Position numbers and translations under genes: made by a program. Below, in pieces: positions 9,345 through 16,828 of a DNA stretch of 30,486 nt (position 1 is the first letter of the stretch; each line of letters starts with the position of its first letter). The notes under the pieces were generated by a model, which searched no databases, had not been told where the DNA came from, and worked only from the letters and a program-made list of their open reading frames with translations. The stretch comes from a virus. Location of the stretch: positions 1 to 30,486 of the IMG/VR virus record IMGVR_UViG_3300017788_000116, one strand, 5' to 3'.

Positions 9345-10323
9345 AATCCCAACCACCTATAGCATACTCCCTATTATCTCCTGGATAGTCATCTGGTGTC
9401 AAGCCTTTATATTCAACTTGTAATTGATCATGTGTTACTCTTTCAGCAAACACTGTGTAATGACAATGAACTGAAGATCCAGATGCATTTCTAACTTTTA
9501 TTTTTGTTCCCCACTCAACAATTTCTTCAACATAAAGTTCTTGATATCTTCCAATCGGAGTAAGATTCACAGTGATTGTTTCTGGCTTGCAAAGAGTTCT
9601 CCAGTAGTCAGGAAGTTCAATCGTATCAGAATCTTTCAATGTTCCACGAATATAAGCACCAACTTCTGGCCCTTCTAAACAAATATATCTCAAACGATGA
9701 TCTTCTTTTGTTGGATGAGGAATGTCAAATCCTTTTCCAGCAAGAGATAGTGCTTGTTTAGCGATAGCATAAGTTGCAGAAAGTGTTGTGACTGCATTTA
9801 CGACTTCTGCAGCAGTTAAAGTTCCAGCAACTGTTAGATTTGCGTTTTCAGCAGCAACACTCGCTTCTACTCTTGCACCTGCATCAGCCTTTGCACCAGT
9901 TTCTGCTTTTGCACCTGATTGACTCACCGTTCCAACATGAACCTCATTTGCAAAAAAGTTAAATGTTGGAGTTAACATTGTAATGCTTGCAGGATTCATC
10001 GTAATACCAGAAGTCAAATTGCAGGTTATAAGATGTTGAAGTGCATTGACAGACAACCCATTTCCAGGATAAGGGAGTGTGCCCAATCCATCAGCGCTGA
10101 TATTAATTGCATTTCCACCAGGAACAGATGTTGGTGATGGAACAATATTTAAAACTGCTGTTTGTTTAGCTGCAGTAAAAATAGCAGGTGCTGGCTGGCC
10201 AACAAAAATAGGCCCTGCAAGTAATCCGACTCCACCAGTAAGACTTACAGTTTCTGTTGGCAAGACAAGTTGTTTACCTAATGTGAAACAATCAGTTACA
10301 CCAAGATTTCCAAGGTTTGACAT
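9313..10323 (-). CDS. Structural protein with fibre-type C-terminal domain (336 aa)
   Basis: The first 110 residues are rich in Gly, Pro, Val and Thr (TETVSLTGGVGLLAGPIF). A central Ala-rich stretch around residues 138-165 (SGAKAETGAKADAGARVEAS) looks helical or repetitive. The last 140 residues begin KGFDIPHPTKEDHRLRYICL and continue LEGPEVGAYIRGTL, then TPDDYPGDNREYAI. This is a C-terminal domain found on many T4-like marine phage fibre and spike proteins. The gene follows the beta-helix needle gene with only three bases between stop and start, so the two are probably co-translated. GGAG precedes the ATG at good spacing. It may be a spike-tip or short fibre protein. The exact site in the baseplate is inferred from gene order only. 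Confidence 0.78.
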   Translation of the reverse strand: MSNLGNLGVTDCFTLGKQLVLPTETVSLTGGVGLLAGPIFVGQPAPAIFTAAKQTAVLNIVPSPTSVPGGNAINISADGLGTLPYPGNGLSVNALQHLITCNLTSGITMNPASITMLTPTFNFFANEVHVGTVSQSGAKAETGAKADAGARVEASVAAENANLTVAGTLTAAEVVNAVTTLSATYAIAKQALSLAGKGFDIPHPTKEDHRLRYICLEGPEVGAYIRGTLKDSDTIELPDYWRTLCKPETITVNLTPIGRYQELYVEEIVEWGTKIKVRNASGSSVHCHYTVFAERVTHDQLQVEYKGLTPDDYPGDNREYAIGGWDYARHKGESKS

Positions 10324-10326
10324 AAT

Positions 10327-10908
10327 TTATACTCCAAATACATTCGATAAAGTTTTTTGAATATTTACAATTTGTGTGAACAGTGATCCACTGTAAAGAT
10401 CTGTAGCGCAAGATGAATTAATGAACCCAGAAACACTATCTAGATAATTCTTTCCAATTAAACTAATTGAATGAGTTCCCGTAATTGCAGTTTTTGTTCC
10501 CTTGATTTGAATATCAGGAGCTTTAATTTGAACAGAAACGTTTGCACCAAGAAATATACTACCTTTCTTATCTTTTTTACTACCAGAAGCTTTGATAACT
10601 ACTTGTTCAGCATCAAGAATAATCGATCCAGTTTGTGCTTGCAAAAGAATATCACCTTTTGAAGCTTTGATTACTTTAGCTGGATTGAAAGGATTTTCAC
10701 TATTTGTATTAACTTTAAGATTTGCGCCAACAACTTCTAGAGAAGTTCCACCAGTTTTAAGAATTTGTCTTCCTTTGGAATAGAACTTAATGCCGTCACC
10801 TTCTCTAGTTTCCATACCCCACATGATTTTACCGTGAGGTTTCTCTTCACCACCACCGTGCATAGAGAAAGTTTCTCTACTTAAATTAAAGTACTCTTGG
10901 TTTGCCAT
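10327..10908 (-). CDS. Baseplate spike beta-helix protein, gp5 C-terminal-like
   Basis: The 193-aa product has repeated short beta strands of alternating hydrophobic residues, as in GDILLQAQTGSIILDAEQVV and VQIKAPDIQIKGTKTAITG. This pattern is typical of the triple-stranded beta-helix needle that forms the C-terminal third of T4 gp5 and of VgrG proteins. Here it is encoded as a separate gene directly after the gp5-like gene, with the stop of gp5 and the start of this ORF sharing position 10908. It probably trimerises beneath the hub to make the membrane-piercing needle. A role as a standalone spike is inferred from fold pattern and order, not proven. Confidence 0.75.
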   Translation of the reverse strand: MANQEYFNLSRETFSMHGGGEEKPHGKIMWGMETREGDGIKFYSKGRQILKTGGTSLEVVGANLKVNTNSENPFNPAKVIKASKGDILLQAQTGSIILDAEQVVIKASGSKKDKKGSIFLGANVSVQIKAPDIQIKGTKTAITGTHSISLIGKNYLDSVSGFINSSCATDLYSGSLFTQIVNIQKTLSNVFGV

Positions 10909-12968
10909 TATTTTCTAACACAATCGATGACTGTTATTGGGCCAGTTGAATCTGGATCAACAGGTTTTCCACCACGATATCTCATGATTGGAATTAACAC
11001 TGCACCCTCTCCAGTTGAAGTATTTATTTGAATAGTTGGTTTGCATCCACAGAAAATTTCTGAGGTTTTAACTTTGACTTTAATTATACCATTAATCGGC
11101 CCAGTTACAATTTCCATAACTGTAGCTTTACTTGGTTTCCCATCACAGTTTAGAACTGTGATTGTATCTGTAGAAGCATAGTTGAATCCTGTTTTTTTAA
11201 CGTAAACATCAAAAATAAATCCACATTTTGTTTTTGGATTTACACCAGTATCATCTCCACCAGTGCCGCCTCCACCAGTGCCGCCTCCACCAGTGCCGCC
11301 TCCACCAGTATCATCTCCACCAGTGCCGCCTCCACCAGTGCCGCCTCCACCAGTATCATCTCCACCATCAGATCCATCAGTGTAACCACTTCCACCATCA
11401 TCAACAATTACATCAGTTACAATTCCTCCATCCTCATCAATGATGGCGATTAAATTTCCACCACTACCATCACAATTATCTTCAACAGAAACAAAAGGAG
11501 AATCTACATATCCAGATCCACCATTTGTAACATCAGCGCCAATGATCCCACCATCTGCAGCATCAACTAAAAGGGTAGCAGCAGCACCAAAGCCACCACC
11601 TCCACTAAAGACGATTTTGGAACTACAAATTAAAGTATTATCACATTCACCAAAATCTTCTGATCCAAGATTGTCTAGAACTGCTCCCCAATCATCAAAT
11701 GTGGTAAATTTAACACCCTCTCCAGGATCCCAAGTGGATGGTGTCGGACAAGGAACAACGTCACAACTTGAAATAAAATTTAAAACAATTCCAGCATACT
11801 CAAGAGCTTGAGAAACCACGCTTCCAATTGAACCAAGGGCCCCACCAATTACATCATTAATCTGAGATAAAATTGGAGAAAGATTTTCATCAATCCAATT
11901 ACTAATTTCATTAAAAATAGTGCTTAAGATATTGTCAACTGTACATTTTACAACATCAAATAATTTATTGATCAATCCAAAAAGAACTTCTAAAATTAAA
12001 TCAAGAAGAAGATCTAAAAGTTTTTCAAACAAACACCAAATCAAATCCATGATTGTTCTGGTTGCTTGTCCAGTCTCAGGATGCAGTGATTTGGGGATAA
12101 TTGTTCCTACAAAAGTATTAACGGCTGTTCCAACTTTTGAGAGAACAAAGTCTCTTGCCTTGGTGATTAATCCACTAATCACTCCCAACATCTTTTTAGC
12201 AAGAATCTTAATTTCACTATCAAGATTTACGATCTCTTGTAGAACTGGATCAATATACAATTCTTGGAATTGTTGAATCTGCCTCATGCGATTCATAAAT
12301 TCCGTTATGAATTTAGTAATCCTTGAGACATCATCATTGCCACAGGGATTTGGTGTGGTAATTGGATCTAATGTTGGTTGAACAAAAGCAGCAGAAGCTT
12401 TTGTTTTGCCTGGAATTGGAACACCATTTTTTGTAGGTTTTTCTGGAGTTCCAGCATCAGTTTCTTCACCTGTTGCAAGATTTTTACCACCACTTTGTTC
12501 ATCTCCTTTTTGTTTAACAAGATGAAGATTTGTTCCTTCTTTTTTGGGATTATATGGTTTAAAAGAATAACTTTCTCCTTCAGCAAGAGACTTGGCTTTC
12601 TGAAATGTTTGTCTATAAAAAGATCCAAAAATAACTGGTTGTTGACAATCATCTCCATCCATGAAGAAACCAAGAACAGTTTCCCCACCTTGAATGTTGT
12701 GCAGATCGCCAACACCATTCATACCAGAGCCCTGTCCAGTTGGAACTAGAACATGAGCCCAAGGAAGATCTTCATCATTTAAATCTGGCGGTGGTGGGTG
12801 ATATCCAAGAATTCTAACTTTAACACGATAATATTGACAGTCTTCTTTTTCCTCAAGTGTTGCAGTTTTACTCCATCCACTTGAAGTTGGATCAGCTACT
12901 TGTCCAAGCCACCACTTAAAACCATCTCTACCAATAAAGTTACTTGGAAAAAAAGACTGTTCAATCAT
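10908..12968 (-). CDS. gp5: Baseplate hub protein gp5-like, without lysozyme domain (686 aa)
   Basis: The N-terminal 120 residues resemble the gp5 OB-fold: IGRDGFKWWLGQVADP, YYRVKVRILGYH, then LPWAHVLVPTGQ and GETVLGFFMDGDDCQQPVIF. A helical, hydrophobic central part (residues about 215-400) follows. Next come GGSGY-type beta repeats (TNGGSGY and DDGGSGY), a low-complexity Gly/Asp/Thr stretch of GGGGT and GGDDT units, and a beta-rich C-terminus. T4 gp5 carries a lysozyme domain between its OB-fold and needle. I see no lysozyme motif here, and the needle and wall hydrolases are separate neighbouring genes. The gene overlaps the 72-aa gene upstream by eight bases. It should form the central hub under the gp27-like ring. 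Confidence 0.85.
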   Translation of the reverse strand: MIEQSFFPSNFIGRDGFKWWLGQVADPTSSGWSKTATLEEKEDCQYYRVKVRILGYHPPPPDLNDEDLPWAHVLVPTGQGSGMNGVGDLHNIQGGETVLGFFMDGDDCQQPVIFGSFYRQTFQKAKSLAEGESYSFKPYNPKKEGTNLHLVKQKGDEQSGGKNLATGEETDAGTPEKPTKNGVPIPGKTKASAAFVQPTLDPITTPNPCGNDDVSRITKFITEFMNRMRQIQQFQELYIDPVLQEIVNLDSEIKILAKKMLGVISGLITKARDFVLSKVGTAVNTFVGTIIPKSLHPETGQATRTIMDLIWCLFEKLLDLLLDLILEVLFGLINKLFDVVKCTVDNILSTIFNEISNWIDENLSPILSQINDVIGGALGSIGSVVSQALEYAGIVLNFISSCDVVPCPTPSTWDPGEGVKFTTFDDWGAVLDNLGSEDFGECDNTLICSSKIVFSGGGGFGAAATLLVDAADGGIIGADVTNGGSGYVDSPFVSVEDNCDGSGGNLIAIIDEDGGIVTDVIVDDGGSGYTDGSDGGDDTGGGGTGGGGTGGDDTGGGGTGGGGTGGGGTGGDDTGVNPKTKCGFIFDVYVKKTGFNYASTDTITVLNCDGKPSKATVMEIVTGPINGIIKVKVKTSEIFCGCKPTIQINTSTGEGAVLIPIMRYRGGKPVDPDSTGPITVIDCVRK
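11242..11361. repeat. 15-bp minisatellite, eight units, inside gp5
   Basis: Eight tandem 15-bp units run from 11242 to 11361. Two unit types occur on the plus strand, ccaccagtatcatct (A, first base changed in the first copy) and ccaccagtgccgcct (B), in the order A-B-B-B-A-B-B-A. On the coding strand they give GGDDT and GGGGT. The length is a multiple of three, so unit gain or loss would keep the gp5 frame. The stretch probably works as a flexible linker. Confidence 0.95.
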
Positions 12969-13179
12969 CGTATACTCTACACTCTAAGGCATCTGGATTA
13001 TCATTACAATATAATTCTAACACAGTTGGATCATGATCATCCTCTGGATGATTTTCTCTATATCTCTCCAGTTGATCCAATTCTTCCTCCAAATGACGAC
13101 GACGATTTCCACTAGTATAAGGATCATCTATTTCTTTAATATCTTGTTCGATATGTTGATGAATTGTTTTCTTTTCCAT
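12961..13179 (-). CDS. Small acidic protein between gp27 and gp5 (72 aa)
   Basis: The ATG at 13179 is chosen over one at 13212 because GGAG lies about eight bases upstream and it avoids overlap with gp27. The product is charged and mainly helical (RRRHLEEELDQLERYREN) and ends in DNPDALECRVYDD, with two cysteines spaced in the C-terminal part. The stop overlaps the gp5 start by eight bases, so translation is probably coupled. I do not recognise a named family. The position between two hub genes suggests a hub-assembly or minor structural role, which is inference. Confidence 0.75.
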   Translation of the reverse strand: MEKKTIHQHIEQDIKEIDDPYTSGNRRRHLEEELDQLERYRENHPEDDHDPTVLELYCNDNPDALECRVYDD

Positions 13180-13183
13180 TGGA

Positions 13184-14470
13184 TTACTCCGATTCGATTC
13201 CATAACTATCACGAATAAGTTCTAAAGATGTAAAATTATTTTCACCTAACATACTATGTCTCAATTTGGAAATCATGTATTTACCACTAAGATTTCTATC
13301 ATATTTATCTCTCGTCGATCTAATATTTTGTCCAGTCTGTGCAATATTTAGTTGCACAATTTGCCCGGCAGATAATTCTAAGTTAAGTGGTAATGTAACC
13401 TTTACAGAATTTGCAAATAAAATATTGTATCGCATATAAGAATCCGCTTGATCTTTTGCAACTTGATCACTGTCAAACTGTTCTCCATCAGGATTTAAAT
13501 ATCCACGATCAAGAATTCTAAACATTAATCTAGAAGGAGAATTTTCTAAACCATTTGGCAAGCTAACACTACTAGCATCAGAATTTGAAGATTTTAAACC
13601 ACCACTATTATACTTATCAGAAAGTTTTGTAGTGATAACATCATAACTCATTTCATAAACATCATAAAATATTGAAAGGTGAGAATAAGCACCATTTCTT
13701 AGAGATTTAAAAACATCATTGTTTTTTACAATCTGAATGTCAGAAAAAGATCTATAAAATTGTGGATCGGATTTTTGTAGTGGGACATCACTTTGGAATA
13801 ATTCAATCACCTCTGAGGAATCATTAAAAGTATCATCAATACCTATGAAATTATAACCCTCTTTCGTCTCAAAAAACAAAAACCCACCCGATGAAGTTCC
13901 TTCAGATCCATTACTAGAATTTGATGCACTATTTGATTTAGGACATAACCAAGAAATTACATCAAATGGGCGTTTAAAAGATCCAATAAAAGTATAAGAA
14001 TTTTGAGTAGGATTTATTCTATCTGTGTTTCTTTGAGTTGCAATTAAATTATCATCTTCCAAAATTGATTGAATCGTAGAAGATATTGTAGCAGAGTATT
14101 TTCTAACAACACGACTTGTCTCGTTTTTCAAAAGATCATCGTTCATCAACCTCAGTGAAAACATTTGATTCTGAGATGTTGGCATGATAGAACTATTCAT
14201 CACACAAAGAGGATTTCCATCCTCAGTGCGGAAAGAAAGTATTTGTCTTGTTGGAAATTCAGACTCAATTTCAATATTGACAAGTTCGCCACCATTAATA
14301 GGCAATCTTCCAGCAACACCATCACCATCAACAAAAGTTAAATCACAAATAACAGTTGGAGACAATACATCCTCATAATAATCAATTCGAGAAATACCCC
14401 TAGTAAAGTCATTGGATTGTCCATTCTTCTCTAGAGATATTTCTTTAATTTTAAAATTAGAGATTGCCAT
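13184..14470 (-). CDS. gp27: Baseplate hub subunit gp27-like (428 aa)
   Basis: The N-terminus (MAISNFKIKEISLE, then GISRIDYYEDVLSPTVICDL and VDGDGVAGRLPINGGELVNI) matches the first barrel of hub proteins of the T4 gp27 and VgrG N-terminal type. The length is close to T4 gp27 (391 aa). The C-terminal part contains LPLNLELSAGQIVQLNIAQ and SGKYMISKLRHSM, typical of the second barrel and its closing strands. gp27 trimers form the torus that connects the tail tube to gp5. The gene follows the M23 gene by one base and precedes the 72-aa gene and gp5, consistent with the hub operon. The assignment rests on remembered family patterns and gene order. Confidence 0.82.
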   Translation of the reverse strand: MAISNFKIKEISLEKNGQSNDFTRGISRIDYYEDVLSPTVICDLTFVDGDGVAGRLPINGGELVNIEIESEFPTRQILSFRTEDGNPLCVMNSSIMPTSQNQMFSLRLMNDDLLKNETSRVVRKYSATISSTIQSILEDDNLIATQRNTDRINPTQNSYTFIGSFKRPFDVISWLCPKSNSASNSSNGSEGTSSGGFLFFETKEGYNFIGIDDTFNDSSEVIELFQSDVPLQKSDPQFYRSFSDIQIVKNNDVFKSLRNGAYSHLSIFYDVYEMSYDVITTKLSDKYNSGGLKSSNSDASSVSLPNGLENSPSRLMFRILDRGYLNPDGEQFDSDQVAKDQADSYMRYNILFANSVKVTLPLNLELSAGQIVQLNIAQTGQNIRSTRDKYDRNLSGKYMISKLRHSMLGENNFTSLELIRDSYGIESE

Positions 14471-14471
14471 T

Positions 14472-15473
14472 TTACTTCGTAGATGCTAATTGGAGAACGG
14501 ATAAGTAGTTGGATTGAACAGATCCTTTACCTCCAGAAGAAATTTGAGTTCCTTGTGACTGTTGTGATGGTTGTTGAATTGGAGAAGAAACTGCAGCAAC
14601 CTGTTGTTGAGTTTGTTGGGGTTTTAAAGCTTGTTGTTGGGGTAATTGTGGTTTAGGTTTTGTTTCATCTTTAGATGTACTAAAAGGAGCATTCATACTA
14701 TATCTATTCAATGGATCAAATTTATTCTTCAAAACTCCACCTGTCCAACTAGTTCCTGTTTCCCAATGTAAGTGAGGGCCAGTTACTCTTCCAGTTGTGC
14801 CAACTCGAGCAATGATGTCTCCCTTTTTAATATCTCCCTTACCCCTGTATCCATCTTGAACATGTCCATAAAGATGGTATATTCCCTTATTATCTACAAA
14901 TACAACAAAATTTCCCCAGCCTCCTGGATTAACTCCAGCATCAATAATTTTTCCATCAGAAATTGCCCTGAGTGGAGTTCCATCTGGAACAGCAAGATCC
15001 GTACCACCATGAGCACCAGTTTTTCTCTGTTCACCATATCTACCAGTGATAACGGGAGTAATTGAACCAGGAGCAACATATTCAATAGCCGCTACACCAA
15101 CACCTAAACCAGCAACTCCCAATCCAGCACCAGTTATAGCTTCTCTCAAAGTCGAAGGTTCCATATTCTCAAAAAGTTCTTCTAGATCTTTTTCCATCTT
15201 ATTTCGTTCTTCAATAAGAGCAACAATAATTTGTTGATAAGTTGCATTTTCTTGTTTCAATCCCAACATTTCCTCCATAATACCTGGAGGGATCATTTGT
15301 TCCGATTGTCTAACAGATAAACTTGATACAAGTTCATTAAGTTGTTCATTATTTTTTTTCTCAGATTCGATATAATTCTTACTAAATTTTGAAAGATTTT
15401 CTATTGTCCTTCCCAAAATAGGAGTCAATTTTTCTACATTTGAACTTAACTTTTGAACCTGTTCTATAGACAT
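14472..15473 (-). CDS. Virion protein with M23 metallopeptidase domain (333 aa)
   Basis: Residues 1-110 are helical and coiled-coil-like. Residues 114-132 are a Gly-rich hydrophobic stretch that might touch a membrane. Residues 144-255 form an M23 (LytM-type) endopeptidase domain. It has the zinc motif HGGTD (H155, D159), LYGH (H204) and PHLHWE (H234 and H236), so all catalytic and zinc ligands are present. The Gln/Pro-rich tail is probably flexible. M23 enzymes cleave peptide cross-links in peptidoglycan, fitting local wall digestion during DNA entry. It lies between the transglycosylase-domain gene and gp27, in the position of T4 hub genes. Domain identity is firm. Attachment to the hub is inferred. 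Confidence 0.88.
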   Translation of the reverse strand: MSIEQVQKLSSNVEKLTPILGRTIENLSKFSKNYIESEKKNNEQLNELVSSLSVRQSEQMIPPGIMEEMLGLKQENATYQQIIVALIEERNKMEKDLEELFENMEPSTLREAITGAGLGVAGLGVGVAAIEYVAPGSITPVITGRYGEQRKTGAHGGTDLAVPDGTPLRAISDGKIIDAGVNPGGWGNFVVFVDNKGIYHLYGHVQDGYRGKGDIKKGDIIARVGTTGRVTGPHLHWETGTSWTGGVLKNKFDPLNRYSMNAPFSTSKDETKPKPQLPQQQALKPQQTQQQVAAVSSPIQQPSQQSQGTQISSGGKGSVQSNYLSVLQLASTK

Positions 15474-15479
15474 ATCTTA

Positions 15480-16649
15480 TTACCCCACTTGGATTCCCAT
15501 TGAAAGAGCAGATATTGTGGACAATGGATTTCCAGAAAAAGGATCTCCAGTAGTTTGAGAAGAACCTCTTGTAGGATTAACTGGATTTTGTTGTGAAGTC
15601 AGAGCTGGAACAGATGCAATCATTCCTTGAGTATTTTCTGAAGGAGGTTCTGTTACTTGTGCAATTGATGAAGTTGAGTTTGGTTTAATTTTAGAGTCAA
15701 TGTTTGCAACATTAACAACTTTTGTTGGATCTGAGGATGCTCCATCCGACATAGAAGATCCTGAAGCACTGGCAGAACCAGAAGGTTTTGATGTTGATTG
15801 AGATGCTGATGTTGGTTTTGCGGAAGATTGGGATTTTTTTAATGCTTCTTGAGCAGCAGGTAAATAATCTTTATATTTTCCAGACTTATATACACTCCAT
15901 GCACTAAATCCAGAACTATCTTTTACTTTCTTAGCAGCATTTGCATTTGTTGCAGGATCTAAAAGTTGTTCATTTGATTCTATTCCAAACTCTTTTCTTC
16001 TAGCAGGGCCTAATTTACCAATCATGTTGATCTGCCAAAGCCCATATGAAAGATCATCTGTTCTTGGGTTATCATTTATCTCTCCAGATTTTCCACCAGA
16101 TTCTGCCATAGCGATTGCTGCCATAGTTGCAGCATCTTGATCTTTAAACCCAGCACTTTTTGATAGAGATACTAATTTTTCAACTCCAAGAGATCCTGAT
16201 GGAACAGATCCAGGTGTAGCACCAGGGCCTCCAGGTTCTCCACCATCACCCAAAACATTACCAAGAATTGATGCAAGCCCACCAGCTGCTAATCCACCAC
16301 CCAATAGTGCGGCGATACCGCCCATACCTCCGCCGGCTCCGCCGGCACCTAATCCACCACCTGCGGCACCAAGAACTTCATTACTTATTTCCGATTGTGC
16401 TGTTTTGCCAAGAACTCCCTTAGATATTAATTCCTGATTACCAATCAAACTCCTGAGGACAGAACTTTCTTGTTTTTGCCCAATAGAAACGATGGATGTC
16501 ATCATTCCCATTTCTTGCGTCAATCTCATAATAATCGATGTCAAATTCATAAAACTATTTGACAATCGGGTATCAGACTGATCCCTCAGACGGTTCTCAG
16601 TCTGAACTTGATTCTGGAGAGCGAAGAAAGCAGAGGGATCAATTGCCAT
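15480..16649 (-). CDS. Hub-associated protein with lytic transglycosylase domain (389 aa)
   Basis: The N-terminal 80 residues are amphipathic helix. Residues 95-140 are a Gly/Ala-rich hydrophobic stretch (GGGLGAGGAGGGMGGIAALL). Residues about 155-270 form an SLT-like lysozyme-fold domain with catalytic glutamate E183 in AIAMAESGGKSG, then SYGLWQIN (201-208) and SGFSAWSVYKSGKYKDYL. The tail is Ser/Pro/Thr-rich. The domain would cut glycan strands of peptidoglycan, complementing the M23 peptidase encoded next. The start codon overlaps the stop of the gp26 -1 extension (TAATG). SLT and M23 domains are often parts of tape-measure proteins in other phages, but this product is too short to set a normal T4-like tail length on its own. 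Confidence 0.85.
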   Translation of the reverse strand: MAIDPSAFFALQNQVQTENRLRDQSDTRLSNSFMNLTSIIMRLTQEMGMMTSIVSIGQKQESSVLRSLIGNQELISKGVLGKTAQSEISNEVLGAAGGGLGAGGAGGGMGGIAALLGGGLAAGGLASILGNVLGDGGEPGGPGATPGSVPSGSLGVEKLVSLSKSAGFKDQDAATMAAIAMAESGGKSGEINDNPRTDDLSYGLWQINMIGKLGPARRKEFGIESNEQLLDPATNANAAKKVKDSSGFSAWSVYKSGKYKDYLPAAQEALKKSQSSAKPTSASQSTSKPSGSASASGSSMSDGASSDPTKVVNVANIDSKIKPNSTSSIAQVTEPPSENTQGMIASVPALTSQQNPVNPTRGSSQTTGDPFSGNPLSTISALSMGIQVG

Positions 16650-16828
16650 TATTGTTGTTTTTGTTTTTGTTTAAGTTCTTCGAGATATTCTTTCAACAAC
16701 TCAAGATAGATTTCTCTTTCCCAAGGTAACATATTTTCAACTTCTGTTAATGAATATTTATGGTATTGCATGAGACTGAAGTTGACTCGATAGTAATTTT
16801 CTAAAGAATCTCTTGCAATACTTAGACG
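16649..16828 (-). CDS. Frameshift extension of gp26, gp51-like (59 codons)
   Basis: After the slippery site at the end of gp26, the -1 frame continues for 59 codons to a TAA at 16649-16651. It encodes RLSIARDSLENYYRVNF, then SLMQYHKYSLTEVENMLPW and EREIYLELLKEYLEEL, with a Gln/Lys tail. The segment is helical and charged and looks like real protein. The first ATG in this frame is at MQYHKY, only 40 codons from the end and without a Shine-Dalgarno sequence. Upstream the frame is closed by a TAA about ten codons before the slippery site. The simplest reading is a fusion of 298 residues made by -1 frameshifting. The alternative is a separate 40-aa small protein in the gp51 position. Confidence 0.65.
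   Translation of the reverse strand, partial: RLSIARDSLENYYRVNFSLMQYHKYSLTEVENMLPWEREIYLELLKEYLEELKQKQKQQ

Noticed and set aside
11242-11361. CRISPR-like regular repeat
   Set aside because: The units are directly adjacent 15-mers without spacers and code for a Gly-rich linker, so this is a minisatellite.
11228-11443. Plus-strand reading frame with HQCRLHQC repeats
   Set aside because: It is the antisense reading of the 15-bp minisatellite in gp5. It has no start signal and no operon partner on that strand.
16660-16771. Independent gp51-like gene starting at the internal ATG of the gp26 extension
   Set aside because: The ATG has no Shine-Dalgarno, and protein-like sequence continues upstream to the slippery site, so the frameshift reading explains more. 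It is kept as the alternative.
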